Positions 44,193 through 45,000 of a stretch of 45,000 bases of DNA are shown in pieces. Origin of the DNA: Campylobacter showae CSUNSWCD. GTDB taxonomy: Bacteria; Campylobacterota; Campylobacteria; Campylobacterales; Campylobacteraceae. Where the stretch lies: contig NZ_AMZQ01000020.1 in the NCBI RefSeq assembly GCF_000313615.1, positions 1 to 45,000 on the forward strand, read 5' to 3'. The notes under the pieces are model-generated. The model made no database searches. It saw only the letters and a program-made list of their open reading frames with translations, and had not been told where the DNA came from. Made by a program: the position numbers and the translations under genes. The stretch's first letter is position 1. Each line of letters begins with the position of its first letter.

Positions 44193-45000
<808 letters not shown>

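Overview
The window is a chromosomal segment of a Campylobacter-like epsilonproteobacterium, most likely from the moderate-GC oral group (C. rectus/showae/curvus). I infer this from the rRNA operon layout, the order 5-formyl-THF cyclo-ligase / ribonuclease Y next to a divergent TlpA-like lipoprotein and FtsY, a DUF1104 protein, and a genome-wide excess of the hexamer AAATTT. I see no phage, IS element or CRISPR array.

Layout. 1-6.3 kb: housekeeping. A minus-strand unit (cyclo-ligase, rny, SYLF protein, DedA protein, DUF945 protein) faces a plus-strand tlpA-like/ftsY pair. 6.3-7.9 kb: a frameshifted SUFU-domain gene and a DUF1963-like gene, both resembling orphan immunity genes. 8.1-11.8 kb: a two-component system whose kinase is frameshifted, a DUF1104 periplasmic protein and an M23 peptidase. 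11.9-12.8 kb: a second SYLF protein and a small acidic protein.

12.96-20.2 kb is the most interesting part. A Fur-family regulator is followed by a 21-bp palindrome and then nine close-packed plus-strand genes. These encode an HMA2-like protein, a ferritin-like protein with a glycine-zipper tail, three more glycine-zipper membrane proteins, a P1B-type ATPase with Ser-Cys where most family members have Cys-Pro-Cys, an alanine/glycine:cation symporter, a small His-containing membrane protein and ModD. The core looks like a ferrosome (fez-type) iron-storage organelle cluster. That assignment is an inference from gene content and ATPase class.

20.6-24.8 kb: an EamA transporter and a minus-strand thiamin thiazole operon (thiS, thiG, thiH, thiE) with no thiF. 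24.9-38.6 kb: one 17-gene minus-strand operon, almost every gene overlapping the next, that encodes an aryl polyene (APE)-type pathway. It has two ketosynthases, a chain-length factor, a ketoreductase, two hotdog dehydratases, two ACPs, an acyl-activating enzyme, acyl- and glycosyltransferases, a thioesterase, a LolA-like carrier, an MMPL exporter and a lipoprotein. Two secreted paralogues of unknown role sit in the middle.

39.1-39.7 kb: a ComEA-like helix-hairpin-helix protein with a lysine-rich tail. 40.3-45.0 kb: a minus-strand rRNA operon (16S, tRNA-Ile, tRNA-Ala, 23S, 5S), with the 16S 5' part beyond the window. Start codons were re-chosen where ribosome-binding sites or stop/start overlaps pointed to a different site than the longest reading frame.
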